64,000 nucleotides of DNA from Larkinella rosea (GTDB lineage Bacteria; Bacteroidota; Bacteroidia; Cytophagales; Spirosomataceae). Position numbers and translations under genes: made by a program. Where the stretch lies: the NCBI RefSeq assembly GCF_003858635.1, contig NZ_RQJO01000010.1, forward strand, positions 1 to 64,000, written 5' to 3'. This document shows, piece by piece, positions 23,169-31,187 of this stretch; position 1 is the stretch's first letter; each line of letters opens with the position of its first letter. The notes below the pieces were generated by a model, which saw only the letters and a program-made list of their open reading frames with translations, ran no database searches and had not been told where the DNA came from.

Positions 23169-25826
23169 TCAATGCAGGATTTCGACGTACCCTTCTGTTC
23201 CATTCACCCGGATTCGCTGCCCGTCTTTGATTAGTTGAGTGGCATTATCGATCCCGACAACGGCCGGTAACCCATATTCCCGTGCGATCACGGCGCCGTG
23301 CGTCATCAGCCCTCCTACTTCGGTGACCAACCCGCTGATTGACACAAACAGCGGTGTCCAGCTTGGGTCCGTAAACGCGGTGATCAGAATATCGCCCTCC
23401 TCGATATTGGCCTCCTCCATGGTCAGGATGACCCGGGCCCGGCCCTCGATCACGCCAGCGGAAACCGCCAGACCGGCAATAGCCCCAGCCGGAAGATCTT
23501 CCCGTTTGTACTTCCCCGCAATGATTTCACCGTCGGAAGTGATCACCCGGGGGGGCTTTAGTTTTTCATAGTATTTAAACGCAGCTTTTCGATCCACAAT
23601 GATCTGATGATCCAGCTTTTGGGTGCGTATCACTTCACGAAGTTCTTCAAAAGTCAGGTAATAGATATTTTCTACCTCCCGAATAACCCCGGCCTGAACG
23701 AGCCGTTCGGCTTCTTTCAACAACGCCTGCTTGTATACAAAATAGCGATTGACGATGCCGTATTTGGGATATTCCCGATACCCGATGAAGTTCCGGAGCA
23801 GGCCAATCTGGTGTTTGGCGGCTTCGGCCTTTTGCTCCCCATCCGGTAACTGTTTCAATCGATCCACCAACTCCTGCTCTTTCACCAACGCCTGCTGGCG
23901 TCCCTGCTCAAATTTCCGGCTGCTGGCACCGGGCTCGAAGTTTTTGATATTACTCAGAATCAGCGGAACCAGTGTTGTTGGTTTTTCGCTCCAGCGCGGT
24001 CTGGTCAGATCGATTTCGCCGACACCGCGCATGCCGTACTTGTCGAGAAACGCACCGATTGCCTGCCGGGCTTCCAGCCCGCCCGCAAACTGCACCAGCT
24101 CATCCAGAAAGTTGTCATCGTTTACCCGCTGCAAATACGCAATCACTTCCGGATAAGGTCGGATCACATCGGCCACATCCAACAACGCCAGCCCCATTTC
24201 CGACGTAACATTGTTGGGGGCCGACTGCGCGAGCGTGTCCGCTACAGCCTTTTCTCCCAGCCACTCCTGCATGTGTTCATTGATCCAGGCGGCCGCATTG
24301 ATGCCCGTCATAATCGCCCCAAAACTTTGCGGATACGATAAACTCTGCCTTAGAATCAGCCGGTCGTCCAGGATAAAGTCGATCAGATCCACGCCCGACT
24401 TCGACTGGATGTCGTGCTTTAACGTTTCAACCAATGCCTCGCTGTCCTTCATCAGGCCAGAAACGATCGCCGGGTCGTTGGGAAGTTGCTGTTGAAAGTT
24501 CGCGGGCGACGGACCTTTCTGACCCGTGCCGGGACTTTGTTCCGGCGTGTCATTAGGCAACGTCGGAATACAATCCCCCCGCTCGAGGAGGGTCGTCAGG
24601 GCATCTTTGATGAGCGGATCGGATTTACCCAGCACATTTACCAGAAGCTCTCGCCCGGCCGGAGAAGCCAGATCCCGGGCAACGTCAACAAATAACCTGC
24701 CAGCCGCCTGATACATGGGACGGGTAGCGGTTAACTGCCACAACGACAATCCTAATGGTTTCATGGGGTCGGTCATCATTTGCTGGTGTCCAACCGAGAT
24801 AAAAATGTGCGGATCGCGGTCGGCCGGGCCATGTTGGGCATTTTCAGCGTCATTCGCTGTCGGGATCGGGAATAAAGTCGTGATCGGCCGACTCTGAACT
24901 ACATAAACCGCATCGCCTGCCAGACACCATTCGATGTCCTGCGGGCTGCCGAAATAGGCTTCGATTTCTCTACCTATTTGGTTAAGCTGCAAAACCTGCT
25001 CATCCGTCAGGGCTTGCCGGTTTTGTTGATCAGGCCCGAGTAGCTGTTGGGTGGTGCCGCCCTCTTTAACGGCATAAATGGCCAGTTTTTTAGCGACAAT
25101 CTGCTTTTCGATCAACTTGCCGTCACGTACTTTGTAGTGATCCGCATTCACCAAACCGGATACCAGTGCCTCTCCCAATCCGAAGCTGGCATCAATGGAC
25201 AGTATCTTTCGATTTGCGGAAACCGGGTCAGCCGTAAACAGAATACCGGCGGCATCCGGAAAAATCATTTTCTGAATTACAACCGCCAAATAGACCTTTC
25301 GGTGGTCAAAACCGTTTTGTAAACGGTAAATAATCGCTCTGTCGGTATACAATGACGCCCAGCATTGGCTGATGTGTTTCAGGATAGCGTCTTTTCCACT
25401 GACATTTAAATAGGTATCCTGTTGACCTGCAAAGGAAGCCGTTGGCAAATCTTCCGCCGTTGCGCTCGATCGAACGGCAAACGCGTTTGTTTCGCCCATT
25501 TCGGAAAGAAATCGCGCAACCCCTTCCTCAATGTCGGGCGGAATCACCTGTTCCTGAATCGTTCTGCGCAGTTCTGCGCCCACAGCACCGATCCTATCCC
25601 GGTCTTCGGCTTTTAGCAACGCCAACTGGTCCAGTAATTCATTTACTTTTGGCGCTTCCCCAACGATTTTTTTAAATGCTTCCGTAGAAACACAAAAGCC
25701 ATCCGGCACCTGAATTCCGGCGATTCGGGCAAGCTCTCCCAGGTTTGCGCCTTTCCCCCCGGCAATCCCGAGTTTTGACTGGTCAATATCCTGAAATCCG
25801 AGTACATAGGAACCTCTGTTTTTCAT
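23169..25826 (-). CDS. rph: Rifamycin phosphotransferase / PEP-synthase-like enzyme
   Basis: An 885-residue ATP-dependent dikinase. Residues about 1-320 are the ATP-grasp PEP/pyruvate-binding domain (GGKGANLGEL, VRSSATAEDLP, FAGQQDTYLNV, DIEWCL, VVQSRPIT). The middle, about 330-770, begins ISVGHQQMMTDPMKPLGLS and continues LFVDVARDLASPAGRELL, as in the rifampin-binding domain of Rph proteins rather than PEP synthases. The C-terminal swivelling domain carries the phosphate-relay histidine in GGLMTHGAVIAREYGLPA (about His842). Rph enzymes phosphorylate rifamycins and inactivate them. It is the second gene of a unit with a MarR regulator seven bases upstream, which fits drug-inducible control. 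A housekeeping PEP-synthase-like role remains possible. Confidence 0.82.
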   Translation of the reverse strand: MKNRGSYVLGFQDIDQSKLGIAGGKGANLGELARIAGIQVPDGFCVSTEAFKKIVGEAPKVNELLDQLALLKAEDRDRIGAVGAELRRTIQEQVIPPDIEEGVARFLSEMGETNAFAVRSSATAEDLPTASFAGQQDTYLNVSGKDAILKHISQCWASLYTDRAIIYRLQNGFDHRKVYLAVVIQKMIFPDAAGILFTADPVSANRKILSIDASFGLGEALVSGLVNADHYKVRDGKLIEKQIVAKKLAIYAVKEGGTTQQLLGPDQQNRQALTDEQVLQLNQIGREIEAYFGSPQDIEWCLAGDAVYVVQSRPITTLFPIPTANDAENAQHGPADRDPHIFISVGHQQMMTDPMKPLGLSLWQLTATRPMYQAAGRLFVDVARDLASPAGRELLVNVLGKSDPLIKDALTTLLERGDCIPTLPNDTPEQSPGTGQKGPSPANFQQQLPNDPAIVSGLMKDSEALVETLKHDIQSKSGVDLIDFILDDRLILRQSLSYPQSFGAIMTGINAAAWINEHMQEWLGEKAVADTLAQSAPNNVTSEMGLALLDVADVIRPYPEVIAYLQRVNDDNFLDELVQFAGGLEARQAIGAFLDKYGMRGVGEIDLTRPRWSEKPTTLVPLILSNIKNFEPGASSRKFEQGRQQALVKEQELVDRLKQLPDGEQKAEAAKHQIGLLRNFIGYREYPKYGIVNRYFVYKQALLKEAERLVQAGVIREVENIYYLTFEELREVIRTQKLDHQIIVDRKAAFKYYEKLKPPRVITSDGEIIAGKYKREDLPAGAIAGLAVSAGVIEGRARVILTMEEANIEEGDILITAFTDPSWTPLFVSISGLVTEVGGLMTHGAVIAREYGLPAVVGIDNATQLIKDGQRIRVNGTEGYVEILH

Positions 25827-25833
25827 CGTACGA

Positions 25834-26295
25834 TTAGTGGTTGTTGAGTTGCTGAGTGGTTGCCTTCATGATGTCAATGGCCTGAATGAAGTAGGTCTCG
25901 ATAATGTTGATGTCTTCGTCGGAAAAGGAAGCAATCAATTTTTCTGAGCGGTTCCGAAATTCTTTGTAAAGCGGCTCCAAAAGTGCCATGATGGCCGGAA
26001 TGTCGGGTTCAACGATCACCTTCCGCCGGTCACCTTCGGCAAATTGCCTTTTTACCAGTTTTTTCTTTTCAAGCCGGTCAATTAGTCCGGTAATCGCCCC
26101 GGTTGTCAGGCCGGTTAAATTCGCCAGCTCGCCCGCCGTCATCTGCCCTTTTTCGATTAAAAATCCCAAATACTTATGATCTGTCCCCGACAGGCCGGCC
26201 CGTTGGGCAACGGCCTCATGCATCTGAATGGACGTATATGCATGTAATTGGTTCAGTTTTCTGATTCGTTTGAGTATGTCCTTATCCATCTCCAA
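25834..26295 (-). CDS. MarR-family transcriptional regulator
   Basis: A 153-residue winged-helix regulator. Helices at the N-terminus (RIRKLNQLHAYTSIQMHEAVAQRAGLS) form the dimer part; MTAGELANLTGLTTGAITGLIDRLEKKKLVKRQFAEGDRRKV is the winged helix with the typical DRR wing (about 52-95); C-terminal helices close the dimer. MarR proteins usually repress their own operon and let go on binding an aromatic drug. Here the gene is seven bases before the rph-like gene, and the palindrome at 26313-26331 overlaps the promoter, so autoregulation with rifamycin as inducer is a reasonable hypothesis. Confidence 0.93.
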   Translation of the reverse strand: MEMDKDILKRIRKLNQLHAYTSIQMHEAVAQRAGLSGTDHKYLGFLIEKGQMTAGELANLTGLTTGAITGLIDRLEKKKLVKRQFAEGDRRKVIVEPDIPAIMALLEPLYKEFRNRSEKLIASFSDEDINIIETYFIQAIDIMKATTQQLNNH

Positions 26296-26312
26296 ATATC
26301 TTATCCAATAAA

Positions 26313-26331
26313 TATCTTAGCAACAAAGATA
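26313..26331. promoter_or_regulatory. Candidate MarR operator overlapping the -7 box
   Basis: An inverted repeat TATCTT-N7-AAGATA, 18 bases upstream of the marR start. Its right half contains the -7 element (TATCTTTG on the minus strand, 26324-26331), so a bound dimer would block RNA polymerase. A 10-base direct repeat AAATATCTTA (26294-26303 and 26310-26319) shares the half-site. Confidence 0.6.
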
Positions 26332-26356
26332 ATATCAATTCGGCATCGAGTCCAAA
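26324..26356 (-). promoter_or_regulatory. Promoter of the marR-rph unit
   Basis: On the minus strand: -33 TTTG at 26356-26353, a 21-base spacer, then -7 TATCTTTG at 26331-26324. Both boxes match the Bacteroidota primary sigma factor consensus. The leader to the marR ATG is about 20-25 bases. Confidence 0.7.
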
Positions 26357-26543
26357 TCATTTCGTTACGTTTTTAAAACGCTCCTTTGTATCCCCAGGCA
26401 TTCAGGATGCAAATGGCTCATTCCAGAATAACCAGAGCGGTTTTTGAAGTCACCGGGTGTTTTTTTAGAATAAGCTCAACTAATTTCTAACCATCTGACC
26501 AGCTACGCAGTTAGAATTACACGAATCAACCAACGCATTCATC

Positions 26544-27632
26544 ATGAATACACAGGAAAGTAAAACCGCCCTGATCACGGGGGCTTCCAGCGGAATCGGC
26601 CAGGAACTGGCCAAACTGTTTGCAAAAGACGGTTACAACCTCGTGCTCGTGGCCCGAAGCACCGACAAACTGAACGAACTCGGTGGCCAGTTCTGGGATG
26701 AGTATGGCGTCGAGACGACGGTGATAACCAAAGATCTGTCGGAAGAAAATGCCGCGCAGGATGTTTACGATCAGGTAAAAGACAAAAATATTCGGGTCGA
26801 TATTCTGGTGAATGACGCCGGAGTGGGCTTATACGGAAAGTTCGCTTCGGAAACCGACTGGGAGCGGGAGAAATCGCTTATTCACCTCAACGTGCTGACC
26901 ACCACGCTGATGACCAAGCTTTTTTTGAAAGAAATGGTGGAGCGCAACGAGGGCAAAATCCTCAATCTGGCGTCGCTCGTTTCTGTAACGCCGATGCCGC
27001 TCATGGCGGTTTATGGGGCAACGAAGGCGTATATCAATAACTTCACCCAGTCGCTGATCAACGAATTGAAAGATACCAACGTGAGTGTGACGGCCCTGTT
27101 ACCCAACGCGACCGATACGGATTTCTTCAATAAAGCCGGTGCAGCGAATACGAAAGTGACTGAGAATCTGGACGATCCGGCTACCGTGGCCAAAGACGCC
27201 TATAATGCCTTTCTGAAAGGTGCGCACAAAGTAGTGCCAGGCGGTTTTGCCAACAAAGCATACGAAGTAGTGTCGTACGTGACTCCGCAGGAAACGCTGG
27301 CGGGCCGGATGCGGAAAAGCATGGAGCCAAAAGATGAACCGAAAACGGAAGAAAAAAGCAACACAGCCGCCTGGACCTGGGGAATCAGTCTGGCAGCCGT
27401 CGTCCTCGCCGGTGCGGCCCTGGCGGTTCTCTACAACAACAGCAGTGAGTATGACAAGGTACGGTATCGTTACAAAGCCGGAAAAGTAAAAGCGGGTGCC
27501 GACGACCTGTTCGATGACGTCAAAGAAAGCCTGTTGGCCGGCTTAGACAACCTCAAAGGTGCGGTTTCGACCGCCAAAGAAGTGGTTGCCAAAGCGAAAG
27601 AAACCTTCGCCGATGCCGTCGCCAAATCGTAG
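26544..27632 (+). CDS. Short-chain dehydrogenase/reductase with C-terminal membrane helix and helical tail
   Basis: A 362-residue protein. Residues about 6-255 are a classical SDR domain: TGASSGIG cofactor loop, NDAG (usual NNAG), catalytic Ser in NLASLVS and YGATK with the active Tyr and Lys. It resembles the DltE/YqjQ-type SDRs annotated as dehydrogenases of unknown substrate. Unusually, a hydrophobic helix follows at about 278-297 (ISLAAVVLAGAALAVLY) and then an amphipathic Ala/Lys-rich tail (VKESLLAGLDNLKGAVSTAK...), like YtxH-type stress proteins. The enzyme would therefore be tethered to the membrane. The gene is transcribed alone and faces an outer-membrane protein gene across a long inverted repeat. 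Confidence 0.85.
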   Translation: MNTQESKTALITGASSGIGQELAKLFAKDGYNLVLVARSTDKLNELGGQFWDEYGVETTVITKDLSEENAAQDVYDQVKDKNIRVDILVNDAGVGLYGKFASETDWEREKSLIHLNVLTTTLMTKLFLKEMVERNEGKILNLASLVSVTPMPLMAVYGATKAYINNFTQSLINELKDTNVSVTALLPNATDTDFFNKAGAANTKVTENLDDPATVAKDAYNAFLKGAHKVVPGGFANKAYEVVSYVTPQETLAGRMRKSMEPKDEPKTEEKSNTAAWTWGISLAAVVLAGAALAVLYNNSSEYDKVRYRYKAGKVKAGADDLFDDVKESLLAGLDNLKGAVSTAKEVVAKAKETFADAVAKS

Positions 27633-27669
27633 TCTGAGGTAGAAGAAACGGTTTAAGTTTAAAATAATT

Positions 27670-27752
27670 AACAATGAACAATTAACAATGAAAGTATACA
27701 AGTAAGTGGTTTGTAGCTACTTGCATACTTTCATTGTTAATTGTTCATTGTT
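27670..27752. repeat. Long inverted repeat between convergent genes
   Basis: Two perfect 28-base arms (27670-27697 and 27725-27752); one mismatch further in, six more pairs extend the stem. The arms are made of AACAATGAAC / AATTAACAATG units common in Bacteroidota intergenic DNA. It lies between the stops of the SDR gene (27632) and the barrel gene (27762) and may end both transcripts. Confidence 0.85.
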
Positions 27753-27761
27753 CATTTCAAT

Positions 27762-28394
27762 CTAAAGCTCACTCAGGAAGAAAATCACGCCCACTGAGAC
27801 CCGGAATGTGCTGACGTCGGCTTTGTCGCTGGTGCGTTCGCCGTTGAGGTCAATGGCCGATTTCCCGCCTACCTGAAACGAACCGTTCGCGGTCAGGGCG
27901 ACGGGGAGTGACAAATAATAGTTCAGTCCTGCACCAATGTGGGCGGCTCCGCCCTTAAACAGGATATTATCGTACGAATTATTGTTGATCACCTGATCGA
28001 TTTTACCCACCCGATGCACATAGCCAACCTCAGCAAATGGACGCAGGGCGTGGGTGGTAGCCGAAAAATTAAAACGCACCCCGCCGGTTACATTGGTGAA
28101 CGTAAACGACTCGGCATCAATATTTTTGATATTCATCTTCGTCCGATCATACTGCGCGAATAACTCAAACCGCTGCGTCAGGCCAAATCCCACGCGACCG
28201 CCAAAGCCCAGACCATTGCCGGAATTTTCGTCCAGAAACTGAAAGTAATCCGACGACCAGCCCAGCATGTGGCCCTGTAAACCAATGCTCAGTCCTTCGG
28301 TGGTTGATTTCTGACGAATGGTTTGCGAAAATGTAGCCGTCGAAACAAAAAAACCGGCCAGGAAAAACAGCAAGGTAAACGGATAAGGTCGCAT
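27762..28394 (-). CDS. Outer-membrane beta-barrel protein
   Basis: A 210-residue protein with a signal peptide (about 1-23, ending TFSQ). The rest alternates hydrophobic and polar residues as in eight-stranded OmpA/OmpX-type barrels: GLSIGLQGHML, GFGGRVGFGLTQRFELFAQYD, VTGGVRFNF, LRPFAEVGYVHRV, AHIGAGLNYYL, and the C-terminal strand FRVSVGVIFFLSEL. Function unknown. It lies 46 bases downstream of the Ser/Thr kinase gene on the same strand and may be cotranscribed with the kinase-phosphatase cluster. Confidence 0.8.
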   Translation of the reverse strand: MRPYPFTLLFFLAGFFVSTATFSQTIRQKSTTEGLSIGLQGHMLGWSSDYFQFLDENSGNGLGFGGRVGFGLTQRFELFAQYDRTKMNIKNIDAESFTFTNVTGGVRFNFSATTHALRPFAEVGYVHRVGKIDQVINNNSYDNILFKGGAAHIGAGLNYYLSLPVALTANGSFQVGGKSAIDLNGERTSDKADVSTFRVSVGVIFFLSEL

Positions 28395-28439
28395 GAGAGA
28401 AGTACGTTTAAGTACGGTATAAATCTGATTGTAAGTCTG

Positions 28440-30197
28440 TTAAAAAGTAAGAACACTGTCGCCGGTGCGGACTTCAAACGTCTGGCCGGAATGGAAAACG
28501 ACCGGTTTTCCTTTGGATTCTTCACTGATGGTGGCCGACCGGAGTGTCAGCTTCTGCCCGTTGGCTGCTTCCACCGCGTAAATCCGGAATTCTAGTAAAT
28601 CTTTTTTCCGGAACAGGTCGTTGCCGGCCTGCTTGATCCGGGTAACTTCTCCAAAAGCCGTTGCCCCGGCCTGAATGACGACTTCGCCCTCGCTGACAAC
28701 CGCATCAATAACCCGGAACCGGATTGTCTGCCCTTCCTGCGCATTCGACGATGAAAGATCCGCATTCAGAGACAATTTCACCGGCAACCGCCTGACAGCA
28801 ATTGACTTGCGAGTAACCGGACGTTTGACGGGTTCGGGGACCGGTTCGGTCGTTGGGGGCACAACGGGTTCTTCTTTCGTTTTCGGGACCGGTTTTTCTT
28901 CCACGGATTTTGGCTGTTCGGTTCGGGGTTTTACCGAACGCGGTTTTTTAGGCTCCGCCGTTTTGGGCTCTTCCGTTTCAACCGGTGCGGGTGCCGGAAC
29001 GCGGTTTTCCGGGACATTAGGTTCGGAATAGGCAATCGGCACAATGGTATCTTTCGTTACTTCTGGTTTCTTTTTCCCCGTTAAACCGGCGTTGAGTTGC
29101 GGACTTACCGTATTCTGCCCGGGCTGAACGGGGCGATCCAGCAACATCAGGCTCAGGAAAATAACCGCTACGATGGTCAGCCCTCCGGCCAGCAAAAGCT
29201 CCCAGTTGCTGCGAATCCAAGCGGGAGCCTGCTGGGTCAAAAACCGCCCCGGAATGATCGAATCAGCTCTTTTGGTGGCTGCAATGTTCCGTTTCGGCTG
29301 AATTTCCACCACATCTGTCACCGGCAGCGGGGGCAAAATCCGGGCCGGATCGAGAATTGGCGCGGAAGCAAAAAACGGTTGTAAGGCTTTCTGAAATTCT
29401 TTGGCGTCGGCAAACCGCTTGGCCGGATTTTTTTCCAGCGCTTTTTGCACAATGGCTTCCAGTTCCTTCGGAATCTGGCCGTGCAGCTTCCGCAGTGGCA
29501 TCGGTTTTTCGCGGACAATGGCCTGCATCAGTTCATAATCCGTCCGGCTGGCAAACGGCAATTTCCCGGAAAGCAATTCGTAAAGCAGAACCCCCATCGC
29601 GTAAATGTCGGAAGCGGGCGAAGGCTCCTGGCCTTCAATCAGTTCCGGAGCCATGTATTCGAGAGTCCCCACAATCCGGTTGGCCTGCGTTAATCGCTGC
29701 TCTCCTTTGACGCGGGCAATCCCGAAATCCATTAGCTTAATGGTTCCTTCGGGGGTCAGCATCAGGTTGGCAGGTTTGATGTCACGGTGCAGAATTCCCT
29801 TGCGGTGGGCGTGTGCCATACCTTCCAGGCCCTGTCTGACAATCTCCGCAGCAACGGCGGGCGACATCGCACCGGCCCTGCGAATCAGGGGTTCCAGACT
29901 ATCGCCCTCGACATACTCCATCGCCATGAAATAATCGGAGCCTTCCTGCAAAAAGTTGTAAACAACGGCAATATTCGGATGATTCAACCGCGCCAGAATC
30001 AGGGCCTCATTCCGAAACCGCTCCATGAATGTCGTCTGCGAAACCAGGTGCGAATGAAGCATTTTGACCGCCACCAACCGTTGCAGCAGCATATCGGTTG
30101 CCTGATAAACCGTTCCCATCCCGCCTTCGCCCAGTAAGGTTTCAATGCGGTAGTGTTGGATCAGTCGGCCTTTCATGGTGAGTGTCTGGTTATTCAT
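28440..30197 (-). CDS. Membrane Ser/Thr protein kinase with Pro-rich linker and extracytoplasmic domain
   Basis: A 585-residue Hanks-type kinase. The ATG at 30197 overlaps the end of the phosphatase gene by eight bases (ATGAATAA); a second ATG at 30176 is also possible. The kinase domain (about 14-275) has GEGGMGTVY, the ATP lysine in VAVKML, HRDIKPANLM, DFG and APE in YMAPELIEG. A cytoplasmic linker leads to one membrane helix (about 340-360), then a Pro/Glu/Lys-rich stretch (about 375-470) that could cross the periplasm, and a beta-rich C-terminal domain (LSLNADLSSSNAQEGQTIRFRV, GEVVIQAGATAFGEV) like those of other membrane-linked sensor proteins. It likely phosphorylates the FHA protein's partners; PP2C reverses this. 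Confidence 0.92.
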   Translation of the reverse strand: MNNQTLTMKGRLIQHYRIETLLGEGGMGTVYQATDMLLQRLVAVKMLHSHLVSQTTFMERFRNEALILARLNHPNIAVVYNFLQEGSDYFMAMEYVEGDSLEPLIRRAGAMSPAVAAEIVRQGLEGMAHAHRKGILHRDIKPANLMLTPEGTIKLMDFGIARVKGEQRLTQANRIVGTLEYMAPELIEGQEPSPASDIYAMGVLLYELLSGKLPFASRTDYELMQAIVREKPMPLRKLHGQIPKELEAIVQKALEKNPAKRFADAKEFQKALQPFFASAPILDPARILPPLPVTDVVEIQPKRNIAATKRADSIIPGRFLTQQAPAWIRSNWELLLAGGLTIVAVIFLSLMLLDRPVQPGQNTVSPQLNAGLTGKKKPEVTKDTIVPIAYSEPNVPENRVPAPAPVETEEPKTAEPKKPRSVKPRTEQPKSVEEKPVPKTKEEPVVPPTTEPVPEPVKRPVTRKSIAVRRLPVKLSLNADLSSSNAQEGQTIRFRVIDAVVSEGEVVIQAGATAFGEVTRIKQAGNDLFRKKDLLEFRIYAVEAANGQKLTLRSATISEESKGKPVVFHSGQTFEVRTGDSVLTF

Positions 30198-31140
30198 GAG
30201 GAAGTTCGTAATCAAGCGTAATGGGCACTTCAATTTCGCGGGTTTCGCGGGGTGGCGGCTGAACGCTGGTGGTGGTTCGCTCAGCCAGCACCACGGTGAT
30301 GTTGTCGTGACCGCCCCGGTTTTTCGCCATCTGAACCAGTTCAGCGGCCACATTCGGTAAACTTTCCTGCTGCAACAGTCGAATCAGATCATCTTCCCGG
30401 CAGTATTCGTACAAACCGTCGGAACAGAGCAACAGGCGGTCGCCGGGGTCGAAAGGTAAAATGCACCGGCCGATATCCACGCGCAGGTCGGGTTTGGTTC
30501 CCATCGCCTGCGTCAACACATTTCGTTCGGGGTGTCGGGCGGCCGTAGCTTCATCAATTTCGCCTTTTTTGATCAGTTCCTGCACGTAAGTGTGGTCTTC
30601 GGTCAACTGAATCAACTGGCCGTTTTTGAAGAGATAAGCCCGACTATCGCCCACATGCGCAAAAACAATCTGTTCGTTGTGAACCACGACGGCGGTGCAG
30701 GTGGTGCCCATGCCGCGGAAGGTTTCGTGTTGGTGCGACTCGTCGTAAATCTGCCGGTTAGCCAGTTGAAACGCCCGCATCAAACTCTTTTCAGCGGTGT
30801 CGCGGTGCTGGAAATATTCCCGGCTGACAATTTCGGCGGCCATCTGACTCGCAATTTCACCGGCCAGATGCCCGCCCATTCCATCGGCGACGAGCAGCAG
30901 ATACCCTTTGAACCGCCGGATGCCTTCGTCTGCCAATCGGACAAATAAACCGGTATCTTCGTTGTTCTTGCGGACATTGCCAATGTCTGAGACTACCACA
31001 GCATTCAGGTCGCCGGTGGCGGTGGGTGGTGTTGTCGGTTCCGTTTCGATAGAGGTGGCCGTTGTAACCTCTTCTCTCGTCGGCTCCGACAACACCGGTT
31101 TTACGTTTTTCCCGAAAAGATGCTTTAAAAAATTTCTCAT
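30190..31140 (-). CDS. PP2C-family Ser/Thr protein phosphatase
   Basis: A 316-residue metal-dependent phosphatase (321 if started at the ATG at 31155). After a charged N-terminus and a Thr-rich linker, residues about 50-300 hold the PP2C motifs: DIGNVRKNNED, LLVADGMGGHLAGEIAS, HVGDSRAYL with TEDHTYVQ, LLCSDGLYE and GGHDNITVV. The aspartates bind Mn/Mg ions. It is the bacterial PrpC/Stp type, with no membrane segment. It overlaps the kinase gene and follows the FHA-protease gene closely, so all three form one unit; it should remove phosphates placed by the kinase. Confidence 0.94.
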   Translation of the reverse strand: MRNFLKHLFGKNVKPVLSEPTREEVTTATSIETEPTTPPTATGDLNAVVVSDIGNVRKNNEDTGLFVRLADEGIRRFKGYLLLVADGMGGHLAGEIASQMAAEIVSREYFQHRDTAEKSLMRAFQLANRQIYDESHQHETFRGMGTTCTAVVVHNEQIVFAHVGDSRAYLFKNGQLIQLTEDHTYVQELIKKGEIDEATAARHPERNVLTQAMGTKPDLRVDIGRCILPFDPGDRLLLCSDGLYEYCREDDLIRLLQQESLPNVAAELVQMAKNRGGHDNITVVLAERTTTSVQPPPRETREIEVPITLDYELPHE

Positions 31141-31187
31141 GGTGTATGCTCGCATCTGGTTTTCAAAGCCTCTTTTCTGTTGAACGA

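Noticed and set aside
28440-31155. Type VI secretion regulation by the kinase, phosphatase and FHA genes
   Set aside because: No Tss structural gene is present in the window, and the FHA protein carries a protease rather than the usual T6SS partner region.
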